Origin: Lepus europaeus
Lineage: Eukaryota > Chordata > Mammalia > Lagomorpha > Leporidae
Reading direction: 5' to 3'
Assembly: GCF_033115175.1 (NCBI RefSeq)
Contig: NC_084838.1
Span: forward strand, 38,791,468 to 38,855,467
DNA: 64,000 nucleotides
Each line of letters opens with the position of its first letter. Position 1 is the stretch's first letter. Shown in pieces: positions 30,617 through 40,999 of the stretch. The translations under genes were made by a program, and so were the position numbers. The notes under the pieces were generated by a model. That model ran no database searches. It saw nothing but the letters and a program-made list of their open reading frames with translations, and was not told the origin of the DNA.

Positions 30617-30949
30617 AAAAGATTTATTTTTTATTTATTTGAAAGGCACTGTTAGAGAGAGAGGAGGAGAGACAGACAGAGAGAGATTGTCTATCTGCTG
30701 GTTCACTCCCCAAATGGCTGCAACAACCACAGCTGGGCCAATATGAAGCTAAAAACCCAGAGCCTCTTTCAGATCTCCCAGGTGAGTGCAGGGGCCCAAG
30801 CACTTGGGTCATCCTCTGCTTTCCCAGGCACATTAGCAGGGAGCTGGATCAGAAGTAGAGCAGTTAAGTCTTGAACCAGTGCCCATATGGGATGTCGGCA
30901 TCTCAAGTGGATAACCCTCTGTGATAACCCACTATGCTACAATCCAGCC
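30617..30949 (-). mobile_element. CSINE (older) in the DNA transposon
   Basis: ttaaaagatttattttttat, body with cacattagcagggagctgg; diverged head. Confidence 0.88.
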
Positions 30950-31330
30950 TCATGCTTTTTACCAATTGACCAGATAACTAAAACTATCTGCATTATACAT
31001 GCAGCATGGGATTTTCAGTGTTTTTACATAAATATATCTCCTTTGGGTAATGACAAGTGTGCTTTTTTAGAAATCCCAATTTTTCTCAGTAGTATACCTT
31101 TAAAGACTTCAAAATAATTTCATACCTGGATTTTAAGTCTTAATTTTTTAATTGTAACAAAAGTTTACAATATGATTTTTTTAAAAAAATACAGTTAAAC
31201 TACACGTACCTGTTAATAGGTTATATACAGATATTTTATCACAAGGGGTTTGGTACCCCAACCCCCAGTTTGCTCAAGAGTCAACTGTGTGTTTACAATT
31301 TTTATATCTCTTGATGATTTGACCTATTTT

Positions 31331-31632
31331 TAAATTTGTATTTATTTATTTGATAGAGTTAATGAGTGCTCCCATCTGCTGGTTTACTAACCCTATGTGT
31401 TCACAATGACCTAACCTGGCTAGGGGCTAAAGTTAGGACCTAGGAATTCAATCCAGATCGCCCATGTAGGTGTAGGTGTCAGAAACTCAATCAGTTGAGC
31501 CGTCTCTGCTGGCTCTGACATCTAAATTGGCAGGAAACGGAAGTCAGGGATTGGAGCCAAATATTGCTGACACTTCAGGCAAGGGCTGTTGATAAGGGAC
31601 ACAGGTATTTCAACCGCCAGGCCAAATGCCTT
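31331..31632 (-). mobile_element. Very old lagomorph SINE
   Basis: tttatttatttgatagagtt, catctgctggtttact, then heavily diverged to accgccaggccaaatgcc. Confidence 0.7.
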
Positions 31633-32236
31633 TCCCTGACTTAATTATCACTGTATAATGACCTTTGTCTCATTTTTTCAGTTTTTGACTTAAAATCTAT
31701 TTTATATAGGAGTATAGCTACCCTTGCTCTCTTTTGGTTTCCATTTGCATGAAATATCTTTTTCCATCCTTTCATTTTCAATCTACATGTGTCCTGAGAG
31801 GTGAAGTGGAACTATGATAGGTAACATATAGTTGGGTCTTGTTTTTTTGTTTTTAATACATTCTTTCATTCTCCATCTTTTCATTTGAGAACTTACTCCA
31901 TTTGCATTCAAGGTAATTATTTTAAGTAAGAACTCATTACTGCCGTTTTGTTAATTGTTTTCTGGTTGTTTTGTAAATATTTTGATCTTGTAGCTCCAGT
32001 GGCGCAATCGGTTAGTGCGCGGTACTTATATGACAGTGCAGGTGGAGTAAATATTTTGATCTTCTTGTCTTTCACTGTGATTAGATAATTTTTTTTTTAG
32101 TGGTATGCTTTGATTCCTTTTTTGTTTCGTGGTTACCATAAGGCTTACATCAAACATGTTATAGTTATAACAGGCTATTTTTCTGATAACAACTTCGCAG
32201 AAAAAAAACTTTTACTCCACCTCTCACAGTGTATTT
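31633..32236 (-). repeat. Old L1 (L1M-like) ORF2 remnant
   Basis: Minus-strand L1 endonuclease-region fossil (tttttccatcctttcatttt; ttgcattcaaggtaatta). It is the target of the tRNA retrocopy at 31990. Confidence 0.7.
31990..32046 (+). pseudogene. Tailless retrocopy of intron-containing pre-tRNA-Ile(UAU) 5' part
   Basis: From 31993 the sequence is the first 38 nt of a mammalian tRNA-Ile with anticodon UAU (gctccagtggcgcaatcgg... ggtacttata, TAT at 32027-32029), followed by tgacagtgcaggtgga, which looks like the start of the tRNA intron. The 3' half of the tRNA is absent, so it cannot make a tRNA. A perfect 17-bp direct repeat gtaaatattttgatctt flanks it (31973-31989 and 32047-32063), with no A tail. 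Confidence 0.85.
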
Positions 32237-32557
32237 TTTTAAAGATTTATTTTATTTATTTAAAAGAGTTACAGAGAGAGATAGAGACAGAGAGAGGTCT
32301 TCCATCTGCTGGTTCACTCCCCAGATGGCCACAACGGCCGGAGCTGCACTGATCCGAAGCCAGGAGCCAGGAGCTTCTTACGGGTCTCCCACATGGGTGC
32401 AGGAGGGGTCCATGGACTTGAGCCATCTTCTACTGCTTTCCCAGGCGATAGCAGAGAGCTGGATCAGAAGTGGAGCAGCGGGACTCAAACTGGCACCCAT
32501 TTGAGATGCTGGCACTACAGGCTGTGTCTTTACCCACTACACCACAGCAGTAGCCCC
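32237..32557 (-). mobile_element. CSINE (older)
   Basis: aaagatttattttatttatt to accacagcagtagcccc. Confidence 0.9.
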
Positions 32558-33432
32558 CCAAATAATTGTTATTTCTAATCATTTTGTCTTATAACCTTTA
32601 TTTTTTGTCTTATAACCTTTATACTAAAGATATGTGACTTACATATTACCATTACAGTATATTAGAGTGTTCTAAATTTCACTGATCTTGCTTTTACCAA
32701 GGAGTTTTATGTTTTCATATGTTCTCATGTTACTAATTAGCATCATTTCTTTCCACTTGAAGAACTCCCTTTAGGATCTCTCTAAGACAGGTCTAGTAGC
32801 GATGAACTGCCTCAGCTTCTGTTCAGGAAAAAATCTTTATCTTTCCTTCATTTCTGAAGCACAGATTGTTGAATAAAATATTCTTGATTTTCAGGTTTAT
32901 TTTTTTCCTCAGTACTCTGAATATATCATCCCACTTTCTCTTATCCTATAACGTTTCTGCTGAGAATTCTGCTGCTAATGTTACTGAAACTCCCTAGTAT
33001 GTAATATGCTTCTTTTCTCTTGCCGCTTTCAGGATTTTCTCTTTGTCTTTGATGTGTGGTGGTTTTATTTTAATGTTTCCGGATATAGTCTTATTTGGAT
33101 TGAATCTAATTGGAGAACTTTGACTTCCCTACACATGGACATTTATACCTTTCCCTAGATTTGGAAAATTTTCTCTTATTGTTTCTTTAAATACATTTTC
33201 CACCTCATTATCTCTCTGTCTTTTTTTTTAACTACCGTAACTTTCATGTTTGTTCTTTTGTTCTTTTGATGCTGTCCTGTAAATCCCATAAGCTGTCTCC
33301 ATCCCTGTCATTCTTTTTTCCCCTCTGATGACATATTTTTAAGTAACCTGTCTCTGAGCTCATAAATTCTTTCTTCTGCTTGATCAGTTCTACTGGTGAT
33401 GCTCTCTATGACATTTGTTCATTTTGTTCATT
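32558..33432 (-). repeat. Old L1 (L1M-like), ORF1/ORF2 region
   Basis: Minus-strand fossil with agatttggaaaattttctct and related L1 ORF1-region phrases. Continues the element at 31633. Confidence 0.65.
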
Positions 33433-33753
33433 TTTTTAAAAGATTTTTATTTGTTTGAGGGGTAGAGTTACAGAGAGAGGTTGAGACAGAAAGGTCTTCC
33501 ATCCACTGGTTCACTCCCCAAATGACCACAACATCCGGAGTGGGGCCGATAAGAAGCCAGGAGCCAGAAGCTTCTTCCAGGTCTACCACACGGGTACAAG
33601 AGCCCCTACACTTGGGCCATCTTCCACTGCTTTCCCAGGACATAAGGAGGGAGCTGGATCAGAAGAGGAGCTGCCAGGACAGGAACTGGTACCTATATGG
33701 GATGCTAGAGCTGCTGGCAGAGGCTTAGCCTACTATGCCACAGCACCAACCCC
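33433..33753 (-). mobile_element. CSINE (older)
   Basis: aaaagatttttatttgtttg to ccacagcaccaaccc. Confidence 0.9.
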
Positions 33754-33879
33754 TGTTCATTGCAGTTTTAAACTCCAGATTTGTTTGATTTTTAAAATAA
33801 TTTTAATCTCTTAAATTTCTAGTTTTGATTATTTATTGTCTTCTTGATCTGTTGAATTGTATCTCTATATTTCCTTGAA

Positions 33880-34510
33880 GTTTTTCTTCATGGATTCTTC
33901 ATCTGTAGATTCAGCCAAATGTGGATCAAAAATATTCAGAAAGGGCCAGTGCTGTGGCATAATAGGCTAAGCCTCCAATGCATCACCGAAATCCCATATG
34001 GTCGCTGGTTCACGTCCTGGCTGCTTCTCTTCCAAAACAGCTCTCTGCTATGGCCTGGGAAAGCAGTAGAAGATGGCTCAAGTGCTTGGGCCCCTGCATC
34101 CACGTGGGAGACCCGGAAGAAGCTCCTGGCTCCTGGCTTTGGATCAGCTCCACTGCAGCTGCTGCAACCATTTGAGGAGAGAGCCAGTGGATGGAAGACC
34201 TTTCTCTCCCTGTCTCTGTGTAATTCTGACTTTCAAATAAATAAATAAAATCTTTTAAAAATTTTTCAGAAAAAAATATGTACTGAACAGGACAGCATTC
34301 TTTTTTTGTTACTCCTTAAACAATACATTATAACAAATATTTTCATAGATTTACATAGTATTAGCTATTGCAAGTAATCTAGAGATGACTTAAAGTTAAC
34401 AGAATGTATACAGGTTATATGCAGATACTATACCATTTTAAGTAAGTATTCATGTACTTTGGCTTATGTTAGTTTGGTGGAGGAAGAGGTTTCCTGGAAC
34501 CATTTCCCCA
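33880..34510. mobile_element. MER2/Tigger-like DNA transposon fossil with nested SINE
   Basis: gtggatcaaaaatattcag before the SINE and gaaaaaaatatgtactgaac, taagtaatctagagatgact after it follow a MER2-type consensus as I recall it. Ends are approximate. Confidence 0.5.
33943..34260 (+). mobile_element. CSINE (older)
   Basis: gggccagtgctgtggcata to caaataaataaataaaatc; flanked by aaaaatattcagaa/aaaatttttcagaa. Confidence 0.92.
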
Positions 34511-34541
34511 CAGAAACCAAGGAAAAACTCTACATAAATCT

Positions 34542-34790
34542 CCCTAATGGCCGCTACAACCGGCGCTGCACTGATCCGAAGCCAGGAGCCGGGTACTTCC
34601 TCCCAGTCTCCCATGCAGGTGCAGGGGCCCAAGTACTTGGGCCATCCTCCACTGCCCTCCCGGGCCACAGCAGAGAGCTGGACTGGAAGAGGAGCAACCG
34701 GGACTAGTACCCGGCACCCCAACCAGGACTAGAACCCAGGGAGCCAGTGCCGCAGGCAGAGGATTAGCCAAGTGAGCCATGGCACTGGCC
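34542..34790 (-). mobile_element. CSINE head fragment without tail
   Basis: Starts abruptly at ccctaatggccgctac, lacking the tail-proximal 100 bp, and ends ggcactggcc. Short 6-bp repeat aaatct on both sides (34536 and 34794). Confidence 0.85.
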
Positions 34791-34799
34791 AGTAAATCT

Positions 34800-35774
34800 G
34801 TATTTCTTCACTGCCAATTATTATTTTATTCCTTTAATGTTGTCATTTTTCAGATCATTCTGATTCTTGTGTCCATGCATTAGTGTCTGCATATCTGAAG
34901 AAGAAGGAATTTATTCCAGTCTTTTTAGACCAGTTTTGTTTGAGAAATCCCTTCATAAGTCATCTTATGCAGAGATTCTACATAGGTCTTCTAGCATGGT
35001 CCATAGGCAGGCTTGATTATGGGGTCCTTGGGAAAACTGGTTTGGCTCCTAGATCCACAAGGTTGGGCCTGGAGCCTGAATCAACTGGAGTGAACTTGTT
35101 ATTTGGGTCTACAAGGATGGGCCTGGAGCCTGTACTTTCTGGGGCTAGCCTGAAGCCTAGGTTTATAAGGGCTGATCTGGTACTTGGGTAGAGTCTGCAA
35201 AGGACTTGTAACCTAAGTATATAGGGACTGGGTTGGTTCTGGGGAGGGCCTAGAGTCTGAATCCCTAGGAACAGACCTGTGTTCTGAGTGTATAGAGGCT
35301 AGTCTGTGCCTGTGTCTGTAAGGGTGATCTGGGAGCCTCAGAAGCCAGTCTGGACCTGGGGTCTACTGGGGTGAGCCTGGAACCTGGACATGGCTTCTTC
35401 TAGGGTCAAGTATAGAGAGCCTGGATCTGTTAGGGGCAAGCATGGAGGTTGGGTGTGCTCCACTGAATCTAGGGCCTAGCATGCTGGCCTGGGACCTGAA
35501 TCCCCAGGGGTGGTCCTGGAACCTGGGTCCATGGGCACCAGTTCAGCACTGGGATCTACTAATCTGAACATGAACAGAGTGTGAAACCAAGGGAAAACTC
35601 TACATAAATCTGTTGGAGTGTGAACTGAAGGGGCCAGCCTGGAGGGTGGGGCTCAGGGACTGGCCTGATACTAGGCAGGCCTGGCACATACATCTGTGGG
35701 TGCTGGTCTGGTACATGAGGCCAATGGTGCTGATGTGATGTGAGTTAGGTCTGAAACCTGGTGATATGTGGACT
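34800..35774 (-). repeat. Old L1 5' region with degenerate tandem repeats
   Basis: From about 35040 to 35720 a 30-45 bp motif recurs with heavy drift: ggtctacaaggatgggcctg, ggagcctg, tctactggggtgagcctg and similar. Position and orientation fit the 5' UTR of the minus-strand L1M at 31633-34800. Confidence 0.5.
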
Positions 35775-35780
35775 AACTAG

Positions 35781-36210
35781 TGTTGCTGTTGATTTCTCAA
35801 CAATGTTGCAGTGGGTTCATTTCTGAGAGGAGCAGCCTGGTGGGGGCAAGAGGCACGGAGTCACCACACAGACTCCAGGAGTCGGGTGAAAGCAGGCCTG
35901 AGGCGAGCAGCCCGCAGACTCGTTTATTACAGTTGGTACAACAGCTTATATAGCCAAGACCAGCCAATCTGGTCAAGGAGCGGTCTATGCCCCAACCAAT
36001 CACAGCCTGTTGCCAGGCAGTTTCCAAAGCCATCCAATCACAGCCTGTTGCCAGGCAGTTTCAAAGCCATCCAATCACAGCCTGTCACCAGGCAGTTTCT
36101 GTTGTCAGCGGCCATCTTAGCATGACCTTTTCACCTCAGTGGCCATCTTGGCATGAACTTTTCACCTCAGCAGCCATCTTGATATGACCTTTTCACCTCA
36201 TTCCACCACA
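35781..36210 (-). mobile_element. Solo LTR of an endogenous retrovirus
   Basis: 430-bp element bounded by TGTGGTGG...CAGCAACA on the minus strand and by a perfect 6-bp TSD AACTAG (35775-35780, 36211-36216), the TSD length typical of class II (beta-like) ERVs. In element order: three ~31-bp repeats each with a YY1-like AAGATGGC core (one changed), three ~37-bp repeats each with a reverse CCAAT box, TATATAAG (35945-35952), and AATAAA (35923-35928) before a CT-rich U5. No internal retroviral sequence is attached, so this is recombination-derived. Confidence 0.88.
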
Positions 36211-36293
36211 AACTAGGCTTTGATCTGGGTCTGGTCTGGAATCCTTCAGTTTTTACGTATGTTTTCCTATAGTTCTCTTAAGGCAGTTTTTTT

Positions 36294-36542
36294 AAAAAAA
36301 GATTTATTTATTTATTTGAAAGGCAGAGTCACAGAGACAGAGAAGGAGAGATACAGAGAGATAGACAGAGATCTTCCATCCATTGGTTCTCTCCCCAAAT
36401 GGCTGCAACAACCAGGCCTAAAGCAGGTGCATTAGCAGGGAGCTGGATTGGAAGTGGAGCAGCTGGGGCCTGAACTGGTGCCCATATAGGATGCTAATGC
36501 TGCAGGCAGCCGTTTAACTGGCTGTGCCACAGAGTTAGTCCC
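36294..36542 (-). mobile_element. CSINE with internal deletion
   Basis: aaaaagatttatttatttat, then the body jumps from accaggcctaaagcagg to cattagcagggagctgg, missing about 90 bp. Approximate TSD aaggcagttttttt/aagacagttgtttt. Confidence 0.88.
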
Positions 36543-36674
36543 AAGACAGTTGTTTTAAAGTCATTACCATTAAATCTAATTCATGTGCTTTTTCAGGACA
36601 GTTCCTGACAATTTATTTTCTTCCTTAAAATGGACCATGCTTTCCTGTTACTTTTTATGTTCTTTATGAATTCT

Positions 36675-37013
36675 TTTTTTTTTTTTTTTTTGACAGGCAG
36701 AGTTAGAAAAAGTGAGTGAGAGAGAGAGAGAGAAAGGTCTTCCTTTTCCGTTGGTTCACCCCACAAATGGTCACTATGGCCGGCGCGCTGCGCCAATCCG
36801 AAGCCAGGAGCCAGGTGCTCCTCCTGGTCTCCCATGCAAGTGCAGGGCCCAAGCACTTGGGCCTTCCTCCACTGCCTTCCTGGGCCACAGCAGAGAGCTA
36901 GATGGACTGGAAGAGGAGCAACCAGGACAGAATCCGGCACTCCAACCAGGACTAGAACCCGGGGTGCCGGCGCCGTAGGCGGAGGATTAGCCAAGTAAGC
37001 TGTGGCGCCGGCC
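36675..37013 (-). mobile_element. CSINE (young)
   Basis: Perfect TSD tctttatgaattct (36661 and 37014). Confidence 0.97.
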
Positions 37014-37051
37014 TCTTTATGAATTCTGTTAAAAATTGTGTATTTGAAAAG

Positions 37052-37371
37052 TCTGGATGGCGCTGTGGCTCACTAGGCTAATCCTCTGCCTGCAGCGCCG
37101 GCACCCCAGTTCTCGTCCCGGTTGGGGTGCCAGATTCTGTCCCGGTTGCTCCTCTTCCAGTCCAGCTCTCTGCTGTGGCCTGGGAGGGCAGTGGAGGATG
37201 ACCCAGGTCCTTGGGCCCTGCACCTGCATGGGAGACCAGGAGGAAGCACCTGGCTTCTGGCTTCAGATCGGCGCAGCGCGCCGGCCATAGCGGCCACTTG
37301 GGGTGTGAACCAACGGAAAAAGGAAGACCTTTCTCTCTGTCTCTCTCTCTCTCACTAACTCTGCCTGTCAA
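37052..37371 (+). mobile_element. CSINE whose tail seeds a GA-rich satellite
   Basis: tctggatggcgctgtggctc to aactctgcctgtcaaag, running straight into (AAAAAG)n. Confidence 0.93.
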
Positions 37372-37397
37372 AGAAAAAGAAAAAGAAAAAGAAAAAG

Positions 37398-37440
<43 letters not shown>

Positions 37441-37466
37441 AAGAAAGAAAGAAAGAAAGAAAGGTA
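37372..37466 (+). repeat. Microsatellite (AAAAAG)n (GA)n (GAAA)n
   Basis: Pure purine tract on the plus strand that grew from the SINE tail. Confidence 0.95.
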
Positions 37467-37467
37467 G

Positions 37468-37545
37468 GTCAACTACTTCTGTAGTCTTTGCATACTGGCT
37501 CCATGACAAGGCAGCTTTTCAATAAATAGGTGAACACTCTTTGAG
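37468..37545 (+). repeat. 78-bp direct repeat, copy 1
   Basis: gtcaactacttctgtagtct to ctctttgag. Differs from copy 2 (37826-37903) at two positions only. Confidence 0.95.
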
Positions 37546-37609
<64 letters not shown>

Positions 37610-37825
37610 GGAGGGAGGGAGAAAGAGAGAGAGAAGAAAGAGAAAAGGAAGGAAGGAAGGAAGGAAGGAAGGAAGGAAGGAAGAGAGATGGAGGGAGGGA
37701 GGGAGGGAGGGAGAGAGAGAGAGAGAAGAAAGAGAAAAGGAAGGAAGGAAGGAAGGAAGGAAGGAAGGAAGGAAGGAAGGAAGGAAGAAAGAGAGAGAGA
37801 GAGAGAGAGAGAGAAAGAAAGAAAA
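37546..37825 (+). repeat. (GAAA)n/(GGAA)n/(GGGA)n satellite
   Basis: About 280 bp of pure plus-strand purine with GAAA, GGAA and GGGA blocks arranged as two similar super-units (about 37608-37700 and 37690-37790). Confidence 0.95.
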
Positions 37826-37903
37826 GTCAACTACTTCTGTAGTCTTTGCATACTGGCTCCATGACAAGGCAGCTTTTCAATAAGTAGGTGAACATTCTTT
37901 GAG
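37826..37903 (+). repeat. 78-bp direct repeat, copy 2
   Basis: Second copy of 37468-37545; continues into old L1 sequence at 37904, so copy 2 adjoins the original right flank. Confidence 0.95.
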
Positions 37904-38553
37904 TCTAGGGATTGGCTCAAAGTAAATGCTGAAGATTTTCTCAGGTCTTTTCTGAGCATGTAATTTGACTAGACCTGCATGTGCCTTTTTCAGTCCTTTG
38001 TAAAGGTGGTTGCTTTTGAATATTTCATTCTCCCAACAAGTCTTACATAGCTTCTCTTTGGAGCCTTTGATGGCCTTGTTTAATCTATCTATCCATCATA
38101 TCTTGCCCATAGGATCTCTAGAACTCTTGAAGCCTTCATGGTGGATCTTCCAGTTCTCTCCACCTGAGATCTAAGCTAGATGACTCAGAGACCAATCCCT
38201 AAGGCAGCCCCTAGATAGATCAGAATGTTGCAAATAAGGTCTGTTCTGATCCCTTCATTTTGAGGGAGAGAATTGGGAACAGAGCTGTTGATTCCTCCAG
38301 GCTAAGACTGTGCCACACAGGGAAAGAGGTAGTACAAGAGGGAGTGAAGATGTCAGGAAATTTCCTACTGCTTTAAATTATTTAATTCTTTGGGAACATT
38401 TGCATGTTTGCTCTAGAACTTTGCTTTCCAGAACTCCTTTTTAGTCATTATATTTGCTAGTCTCTGGTTTTTCATATGTGTCTGTTGGGAGAAGAAAGCT
38501 TAGAGACTGCTAGTCCACCAGTGTTCAATATTCCTTATAAATATTTTTAAACT
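37904..38553 (-). repeat. Old L1 5' UTR fossil
   Basis: Diverged L1M 5' UTR in reverse (atatcttgcccataggatct, aagactgtgccacacaggga). No gene seen. Confidence 0.5.
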
Positions 38554-38703
38554 AAGCTCCTGGCTCCTGGCTTCGGATTGGCTTAGCTCCCACTGTTGTG
38601 GCTATTTGGGGAGTGAACCAGCAGATGGAAGACCTCTCTCTCTGTCTTTCCCTCTTCACTGTCTGTAACTCTACCTCTCAAATAAATAAAATCTTTTTTA
38701 AGA
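38554..38703 (+). mobile_element. CSINE 3' half
   Basis: aagctcctggctcctggctt to caaataaataaaatctttt; 5'-truncated. Confidence 0.9.
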
Positions 38704-39301
38704 AAAAGAATGTATATGAAAATTATCCTGCTTATGACTTAACTGAAAGAAAAGATTTCATAAAAACAACTGTTAAAGAACTAATTTCTTGAGACTGAGA
38801 TGACTTGTTCCGATAGATTCGAACATCTGATGTATACCATTATACCAGCAAAAGGAACATATTTCCTTGTTAAGCATTGTGGTAGAACTAAACTGTTGAC
38901 CCTTTATTATCTTGAGTGTTATGTAAAATTGAGTTCGCCATTTTAAATCGCATTTCTACACAGTTTTTAGTTAAAATTCTTGCATGGCAGTAAAAAAAAA
39001 TATTCTTAAGCTTTGTTTTACAGTATGGTTCACTTACTTACTTGTAAACTGCTTGATCTTTTCAGGTCACTTATAAGCTTCATTAGGTGGACTCCTAGTT
39101 GTTTAGAATTAAATTCTTACACATTGCTGAGGTAAGGCGTTTGTTGTTGGTAGGCTACCCAATGTCCCATTTATCATGAAGCTTTCTTCTTTGGCAGTTG
39201 GGATACAATCTGCCTCATATATGATTTCTGGGTATTGTATTATATTATTGCTATTATTATTATAACCTTAACTTTTCAGATTTTAAAAATCCTACCTCCA
39301 G
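38704..39301. other. AT-rich, nothing assigned
   Basis: No gene or repeat family recognised on either strand. Confidence 0.5.
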
Positions 39302-39557
39302 GGGCCAGTATGTGGCATAGTGGGTAAAGCTGCCACCTGCAGTGCTAGCATCCCATATGGGCACCAGTTCAAGTCCTGACTGCTCCACTTCCAATCCAGC
39401 TCTCTGCTACGGCCCAGGAAAGTAGTAGAAGATGGCCCAAGTCCTTGGGCCCCTGCACCCATGTGGTAGACCCAGAAGAAGCTCCTGGCTCTTGGCTTCG
39501 GTTCAGCGCAGCTCTGGCCTTTGTGGCCAATTGGGGAATGAACTAGCAGATGGAAGA

Positions 39558-39600
<43 letters not shown>

Positions 39601-39663
39601 TTCTGCCTCTACTTCTCTCTCTCTGTAACTCTGAATTTCAAATAAATAAATAAATCTTTAAAA
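39302..39663 (+). mobile_element. CSINE (older) with CT tract
   Basis: ggggccagtatgtggcatag to caaataaataaataaatctt; CT-rich tract 39558-39626; TSD aaaatcctacctcca on both sides. Confidence 0.95.
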
Positions 39664-40240
39664 AAAAATCCTACCTCCAGTACTTTTCTCACATGCACAT
39701 ATCAACCTGTCCTCTGATGAATACCTGAGGCAAACTGTTTTGTGATTCCAGGATTTCTCTTTGTGTCCCACACTCTCTCATCAGGCTCTCTGCTATGCCA
39801 GCTCTAGCTGCCTTAGCCCTCAGTGACTCATAAAGATTGCTAGTTTTACCCGCGTTCCTCCTCCCTGCACTACAGCCTGGATAAAGTTTGTAGGGTGCTT
39901 ACATCACTGGTTTCTGTCTCTCTGTGATTACTGTTGTTTATTGCTTGATTTCTAATATCTTAAAAGTTGTTACATATCTTGTCTAGTTCTTTAGTCGTTT
40001 CAAATAATAGGGTAAATATGGGCCTGAAAATGGAATTCTCAATAGACTTGTAAAGTATTCTTTCCATAGTTTTTGCTTGGTGTTAATTATGGTTTATTGC
40101 TATGTTTTATTTTTTGCTCTTACAAAAAAACTGTTGTTCAGTTCTATCTATTCATAACCAGGATCAAAATGTTCAGTTTATTTCCTTTAGTTTCCATCAC
40201 CTGGACACAATAATAATTTTCATATATTTCCTGTCATTTT
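39664..40240 (-). repeat. Old L1 5' region, probable
   Basis: Phrases such as gtcgtttcaaataatagggt resemble L1M 5' UTR in reverse. Low certainty. Confidence 0.35.
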
Positions 40241-40598
40241 TTTTAATTTTTTAATTTTTTTATTTTTTGACAGGCAGAGTGGACGGTGAGAGAGAGAGAG
40301 ACAGAGAGAAAGGTCTTCCTTTTTGCCATTGGTTCACCCTCCAATGGCCGCCGCGGTAGGCGCGCTGCAGCCGGCGCACCGCGCTGTTCCGATGGCAGGA
40401 GCCAGGTGCTTCTCCTGGTCTCCCATGGGGTGCAGGGCCCAAGAACTTGGGCCATCCTCCACTGCACTCCCTGGCCACAGCAGAGAGCTGGCCTGGAAGA
40501 GGGGCAACCGGGACAGGATCGGTGCCCCGACCGGGACTAGAACCCAGTGTGCTGGCGCCACAAGGCGGAGGATTAGCCTACTGAGCCACAGCGCCGGC
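40241..40598 (-). mobile_element. CSINE (young)
   Basis: Long A/T tail, gacaggcagagtggacggtg; TSD tcctgtcatttttt/tcctgtcatttttc. Confidence 0.96.
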
Positions 40599-40999
40599 TC
40601 CTGTCATTTTTCTTGTCTAACTGTATAGGCTAATATCAGACTTGACATACTCTACTTTTAATGATTATGTAGACTTTGATAATGGTATCTTTTCACGGAT
40701 ATGATATTAATGATGTTTATAATGTGTTTTTGTGTGTAAATATATGTGTAATCATGTTAAGGATTCTATTTTATATACAAATTCCATAAAGAATAGAGAA
40801 GTGTTGAATCCACCTTAGATCATGATGGAGTAATGAACTGCATTAGCCCTCCTGTTCTAAAGATATGTAAAATTAGACAAGGTATGTGTACAAACTGGAC
40901 AGGAGGCAACAATGGATGATGATCCTTTAGACAGGAGAAACACATGAGGAAAGTCATGCAATTGCCCCCAGCTTTCTTCCTGAGAGCATGTTGCAGACC
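40599..40999 (+). repeat. AT-rich; right part possibly old L1 5' end
   Basis: From about 40820, atggagtaatgaactgcatt resembles an L1 5' UTR on the plus strand. The first 200 bp are unassigned. Confidence 0.35.

Larger units (their letters stand above)
29962..31287. mobile_element. Old DNA transposon (Tigger-like) with two nested SINEs
   Basis: Imperfect terminal inverted repeats: left CAGTTTATTCTTGAACATGA, right (reverse) CAGTTGACTCTTGAGCAAAC. The interior (gagatttgcaacaattta, catagcctagaaatactg) matches a Tigger-type consensus I recognise, subfamily uncertain. No transposase frame survives. Confidence 0.65.

Noticed and set aside
36001-36100. CRISPR-like array from three ~37-bp repeats
   Set aside because: Adjacent tandem copies without unique spacers, inside an LTR of a mammalian genome.
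37541-37883. Long Arg/Glu/Lys ORFs and Ser/Phe/Leu reverse ORFs
   Set aside because: Purely the translation of the GAAA/GGAA satellite.
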